Below, one piece after another: positions 61,149-64,000 of a stretch of 64,000 bases of DNA (positions within the stretch are counted from its first letter, which is position 1; each line of letters opens with the position of its first letter). The translations under genes were made by a program, and so were the position numbers. Location of the stretch: positions 434,001 to 498,000 of the forward strand of contig NZ_QOIN01000047.1 in assembly GCF_003323715.1 (NCBI RefSeq). The letters run 5' to 3'. The notes beneath the pieces were generated by a model, which was not told the DNA's origin, ran no database searches, and saw nothing but the letters and a program-made list of their open reading frames with translations. This DNA is from Streptomyces diacarni (GTDB lineage Bacteria > Actinomycetota > Actinomycetes > Streptomycetales > Streptomycetaceae).

Positions 61149-62114
61149 ATGCGCGCCGACCGGCTCCTCTCACTGCTCCTGCTCCTCCAAAACCGCGGCC
61201 GGATGACGGCACCCGAACTCGCCACCGAACTCGCCGTCTCCGTACGCACCGTCTACCGCGACATCGACGCGCTCAGCGCCTCCGGCATCCCCGTCTACGC
61301 CGACCGCGGCCCGGCCGGCGGCTACCGCCTCATGGACGGCTACCGCACCCGGCTGACCGGGCTGACCGACACCGAGGCGGGCTCCCTGTTCCTGTCCGGA
61401 CTCCCCGGCGCCGCCGAGGAACTGGGCATCGGCGCCGTCCTGACCACCGCCCAGCTCAAGGTGCGAGCCGCACTGCCCACCGCCCCCGCCGAGCACACCC
61501 GGCGCATCCAGGACCGCTTCCACCTCGACGCACCCGGCTGGTTCCGGGACGCAGAACCGGTACCGCACCTGCCGCAGATCGCCCGCGCGGTGTGGGAACA
61601 GCGGGTGCTGCGGGTGCGCTACCAGCGCTGGCGCGGCGAGGTACGGCGCGAGCTGCGGCCGCTGGGCGTCGTACTCAAGGGCGGCATCTGGTACGCCGTC
61701 GCCGAGGCCGACGGCGCCGTGCGCACCTACCGGATCTCCCGTTTCGCCGACGTCGTCCCCGGCGACGAGACGTTCGACCGCCCCACCGGCTTCGACCTGC
61801 CCGCCTACTGGGCCGACTCCGCCCGCCACCTGGAATCCCGGCTGCGCCAGAACATCGCCCGCGTCCGCCTCTCCCCGCAAGCCCAACGGCTGCTCCCCGC
61901 CAAATTCGGCACGGCCGGCGTCCGCGCCCTCTCCCAAGCGGGCGCACCCGACGAAACCGGCTGGATCGAGACCGACCTGGACGTCGAGTCCCAGCCCGTC
62001 GCCGTCTCCGACCTCCTCAGCCTGGGCCCCGAAGCCGAGGTCCTGGGCCCACCCGCCCTCCGCACCGCGATGGCCGAGGCCGTCACGGCCCTGTCCGCGC
62101 ACTATGCGATATGA
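61149..62114 (+). CDS. YafY/WYL-domain transcriptional regulator
   Basis: A 321-residue regulator. The N-terminal HTH_11-type domain is RLLSLLLLLQNRGRMTAPE, then SVRTVYRDIDALSASGIPVY and the wing GPAGGYRLMDGY. The WYL domain (about 140-215) shows IWYAVAEADGAVRTYRISRF where WYA replaces the usual WYL, followed by the WCX end (VRALSQAGAPDETGWIE, then LLSLGPEAEVLGPPALR). The ligand is unknown. ATG 61149 was chosen; ATG 61122 is inside the palindrome. The ORF ends 42 bases before the DUF5753 gene. Confidence 0.92.
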   Translation: MRADRLLSLLLLLQNRGRMTAPELATELAVSVRTVYRDIDALSASGIPVYADRGPAGGYRLMDGYRTRLTGLTDTEAGSLFLSGLPGAAEELGIGAVLTTAQLKVRAALPTAPAEHTRRIQDRFHLDAPGWFRDAEPVPHLPQIARAVWEQRVLRVRYQRWRGEVRRELRPLGVVLKGGIWYAVAEADGAVRTYRISRFADVVPGDETFDRPTGFDLPAYWADSARHLESRLRQNIARVRLSPQAQRLLPAKFGTAGVRALSQAGAPDETGWIETDLDVESQPVAVSDLLSLGPEAEVLGPPALRTAMAEAVTALSAHYAI

Positions 62115-62156
62115 GCGCTTTCCGCAAAATGGCCCCGCTTATGGCGAATTGCACTC

Positions 62157-62804
62157 ATGTCGATGCTCCCGCCAGGGGACCTCCTCCTCACCCTCTGGGA
62201 ACTCGCCCTCGCGGACCCTTCACAGTTCCGCGAGAAGTATCGCCGCTACATGACGTTGGAGGCTGAGGCCCTCAGCCTGTGGCATTACGCGGTCAGCGCT
62301 CTTCCCGGTCTGTTGCAGACTCCCGAGTACGCACGGGCGCTCCTCACCGAGGGCGGGCTCGCCGACAAGGAGCTGGCACGGCAGGTCGAAGCCCGTGTAG
62401 GGCGCCGCGCACTCCTGGAGCGGGACAACCCTCCACGCTTCCGCACCATCTTGTCGGAAGCCGCGCTGAGGACCCCTCTGCCGGACGCGGAAGCCTGGCA
62501 GGAACAACTGCGGCACCTGCTCGCGATGGGCGAGCGCAAGAACGTCGTCATGCACGTCGTACCGCACAGGTCCGGCCTCCACGGACTGACGAACGCCCAC
62601 ACCATGTTTCTGCGAACCCCAGACGGTCGCACGGTGGCGTGGGTGGAGACCGGCTACTCGGGCGTCCTTGCCGAAGACACGGCATCTGTGGAGCAATTGC
62701 AACTCAAGTACGATTCGGTGCGCGATCTCGCCCTGTCGCCCACCGAATCGCGGCAGTTCATTACGCAGATGCTGGAGGAAACCCAGTGCGACTCACCGAC
62801 TTGA
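62157..62804 (+). CDS. DUF5753-domain protein lacking its XRE helix-turn-helix
   Basis: A 215-residue protein consisting of the DUF5753 domain only. Markers are FREKYRRYMTLEAEALSLWH, VSALPGLLQTPEYARALL, LLERDNPPRFRTILSEAALR and NVVMHVVPHRSGLHG. Normal members (WhiJ/Scr1-type regulators, about 280 residues) begin with an XRE DNA-binding domain of some 70 residues that is missing here; the upstream gene ends only 42 bases before, so there is no room for it. No ribosome site precedes ATG 62157 (MSMLPPGD). It overlaps the DUF397 gene by 19 bases, as in intact pairs. It is either a truncated remnant or an effector-only protein. Confidence 0.85.
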   Translation: MSMLPPGDLLLTLWELALADPSQFREKYRRYMTLEAEALSLWHYAVSALPGLLQTPEYARALLTEGGLADKELARQVEARVGRRALLERDNPPRFRTILSEAALRTPLPDAEAWQEQLRHLLAMGERKNVVMHVVPHRSGLHGLTNAHTMFLRTPDGRTVAWVETGYSGVLAEDTASVEQLQLKYDSVRDLALSPTESRQFITQMLEETQCDSPT

Positions 62805-62995
62805 ACACCGCAGCGTGGCGCAAGAGCTCGTACAGCAACCAGGACGGCGGCGAATGCGTCGAGATGGCCGCCAACCTCCCCGCCCTCGTCCCCGTCCGCG
62901 ACAGCAAAACACCGGACGGGCCCCACCTCGCCTTTGAGACAGCCGCCTGGGCCGCGTTCGTCAGCGCTCTCCGGCAGGAACGACTCGGCGGTTGA
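62786..62995 (+). CDS. DUF397-domain small protein
   Basis: A 69-residue protein of the DUF397 family: LNTAAWRKSSYSNQDGGECVE, then VPVRDSKTPDGPHLAFETAA and a final helix WAAFVSALRQERLG. These proteins pair with WhiJ/Scr1-type XRE regulators in Streptomyces in development-linked, toxin-antitoxin-like units. GTG 62786 has GGAGGA at 7 bases within the end of the preceding gene; the longer frame that starts at 62279 is a shadow. The pair is closed by a strong hairpin at 63005. Confidence 0.92.
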   Translation: MRLTDLNTAAWRKSSYSNQDGGECVEMAANLPALVPVRDSKTPDGPHLAFETAAWAAFVSALRQERLGG

Positions 62996-63004
62996 GCACG
63001 GCTC

Positions 63005-63042
63005 GATGAGGGGCCGGGGCCACCTGTCCCCGGCCCCTCATC
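63005..63042 (+). terminator. Terminator after the DUF397 gene
   Basis: Perfect 15-bp stem (GATGAGGGGCCGGGG and complement) with an 8-base loop, 9 bases after the stop. Confidence 0.8.
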
Positions 63043-63071
63043 CGCGTCCGCGTCCGTGTCCACACACCGTC

Positions 63072-63260
63072 GGCGCGCTGATCACCCGGCTCGCCGTCTA
63101 CCCGACGATCACCGTCACGCCCGGCCTGATCGGCCCGGCCATGGCCGGGATACCGCTGCCCCTGCGCGCCCTGGCCCTCACCGCGGTCGTGGTGCCCGTC
63201 TCCGCGTACGCGCTGCTACCGGCGCTGAATCGCCTCGCCGCCCGCGTGTTGCGCTCCTGA
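63072..63260 (+). pseudogene. Remnant: C-terminal membrane segment of a lost gene
   Basis: About 62 codons without a credible start: LITRLAVYPTITVTPGLIGP, then MAGIPLPLRALALTAVVVPV and LLPALNRLAARVLRS. The two helices with LPLPLR-type turn resemble the membrane-bound end of the monooxygenase-like integral membrane proteins common in Streptomyces. The upstream part is replaced by the DUF397 terminator, so the 5' end has been deleted. Family assignment is tentative. Confidence 0.5.
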
Positions 63261-63379
63261 CTAACGCATCAGTCAGGGGGCGCAACGCCCTGGATTTTCC
63301 GGGAGTTAACCGAACAAAAGGGCACGTAACACTCAGCACGTCATTGCGGTTATCTCAATGCATCCCTACGGTGGTCGGC

Positions 63380-64000
63380 ATGCGGCACACAGCGGGCGAC
63401 AGGATCGAGGACAGCGCGGGCGAGGTCGCCGAGCGGGTCCGGAAGGTCGTCGAGGCTGCCGGGTGCACCCAGCGGGAGTTCGCCCGGCGGGTCGTCATGG
63501 ACCCGTCCAAGCTGTCGCGCGCGCTCAGCGGCACGCGCCGGTTCACCGTCGCGGAGCTCGCCCGTATCGCCGACGCGGGTGAGGTGGACGCCGGGTGGCT
63601 GCTCGGCTCCGCAACCGCGGACGCGACCTCCACAGGCGCGGACGCGACCTCCGTCGGCGCGGCGGCGACCTCCCCCGGCACGGTGACCGCCTCCCCACAG
63701 GCGGTCACCGCCGCTCCAGCCACCGCACCGTCTTCCGTCACGTCGAGGGAGCCCCTACTCCCCTCCGCGGGGCGCCCGTTGCAGATCGTGCGGGAGACGG
63801 TGCGGTTGATCGCCGAGCACGGGTTCCACGCTGTGCGGGTCGCCGACATCGCGGCCGCCTGCGACGCGAGCACCGCCGCGATCCACTACCACTTCCCCGG
63901 CCGCGCGGAGCTGCTGGAGGCGGCCGTGCGGTGGTGCATGGACGAGGACACCGCCAGCCGTGCGACGCGCATCGCCGAGGCGGGTGCCGGTAACGCCGCG
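63380..64000 (+). CDS. Double DNA-binding regulator: XRE domain fused to TetR domain (partial)
   Basis: Runs off the right edge; 207 codons are visible and the frame stays open. Residues about 10-78 form a Cro/C1-type helix-turn-helix (GCTQREFARRVVMDPSKLSR, then FTVAELARIADAGEVDAGWL). A linker of some 45 residues rich in Ala, Thr, Ser and Pro, with ADATS repeats, follows. Residues about 130-180 are a TetR N-terminal domain (IVRETVRLIAEHGFHAVRVA, then CDASTAAIHYHFPGRAELLE). ATG 63380 has only a weak GGTGG upstream. The TetR ligand domain should lie beyond the window. Target genes are unknown. Confidence 0.8.
   Translation, partial: MRHTAGDRIEDSAGEVAERVRKVVEAAGCTQREFARRVVMDPSKLSRALSGTRRFTVAELARIADAGEVDAGWLLGSATADATSTGADATSVGAAATSPGTVTASPQAVTAAPATAPSSVTSREPLLPSAGRPLQIVRETVRLIAEHGFHAVRVADIAAACDASTAAIHYHFPGRAELLEAAVRWCMDEDTASRATRIAEAGAGNAA

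Overview
The window reads as Streptomyces chromosome: very high GC (about 70% or more), strong third-position G/C bias, many GTG starts, GGAGG-type ribosome sites, a complete 14-gene complex I operon, futalosine-pathway menaquinone genes, a scoF-type cold-shock gene, and WhiJ/DUF397-type and WYL regulators. Gene order around nuo (polyprenyl synthase on one side; NlpC/P60, geranylgeranyl-reductase-like, menG, mqnC, mqnA and csp on the other) is the layout I know from Streptomyces core chromosomes. I see no tRNA, rRNA, CRISPR array or insertion sequence.

Layout. 1-4.6 kb: the end of a sensor kinase, its LuxR-type response regulator, and the two subunits of a 2-oxoacid:ferredoxin oxidoreductase (korAB). 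4.8-13.3 kb: rarD, a tandem DUF6924 protein, a LolA-like protein with an ABC exporter pair (minus strand), a long-chain polyprenyl diphosphate synthase and a POT peptide transporter. 13.4-25.1 kb: a CocE/NonD hydrolase, two overlapping genes for related multi-module membrane proteins of unknown function, fumarylacetoacetase, RecQ, two tandem paralogous lipoproteins and a cupin. 25.3-41.5 kb: nuoN to nuoA, read right to left from a promoter region with a good Rex-type operator near 41.57 kb. 42.3-52.4 kb: NlpC/P60 hydrolase, flavoprotein reductase (MenJ-like), zinc-ribbon membrane protein, menG, mqnC, Ser/Thr kinase, mqnA, cold-shock protein. 52.5-60.6 kb: a sugar/polyol module (RpiB-like isomerase, DhaK-DhaL fusion kinase, FGGY kinase, D-2-hydroxyacid dehydrogenase, HAD phosphatase, DeoR regulator, CsbX/RbtT-type permease). 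60.6-64 kb: DUF3224 and WYL regulator sharing a perfect palindrome, a helix-turn-helix-less DUF5753 protein with DUF397 partner, a gene remnant, and the start of an XRE-TetR double DNA-binding regulator.

How it fits together. The central 40 kb is respiratory: KorAB supplies reduced ferredoxin, complex I oxidises NADH, and the polyprenyl synthase, MqnA, MqnC, MenG and the MenJ-like reductase build and modify the menaquinone that complex I reduces. The sugar module is the best candidate for an undescribed pathway. Its isomerase and fusion kinase carry sequence features expected of tetrulose-phosphate enzymes, but it lacks the usual polyol dehydrogenase and has instead an FGGY kinase beside a D-2-hydroxyacid dehydrogenase. 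Two similar inverted repeats flank its DeoR gene.

A second theme is structural. At least nine intergenic spacers carry short tandem repeats (8 to 44 bp units), mostly just after stop codons; in three cases a stop codon lies inside the repeat or was duplicated with it, and two arrays consist of small hairpins. All functions are assigned by reading the sequence alone; no database search was possible.
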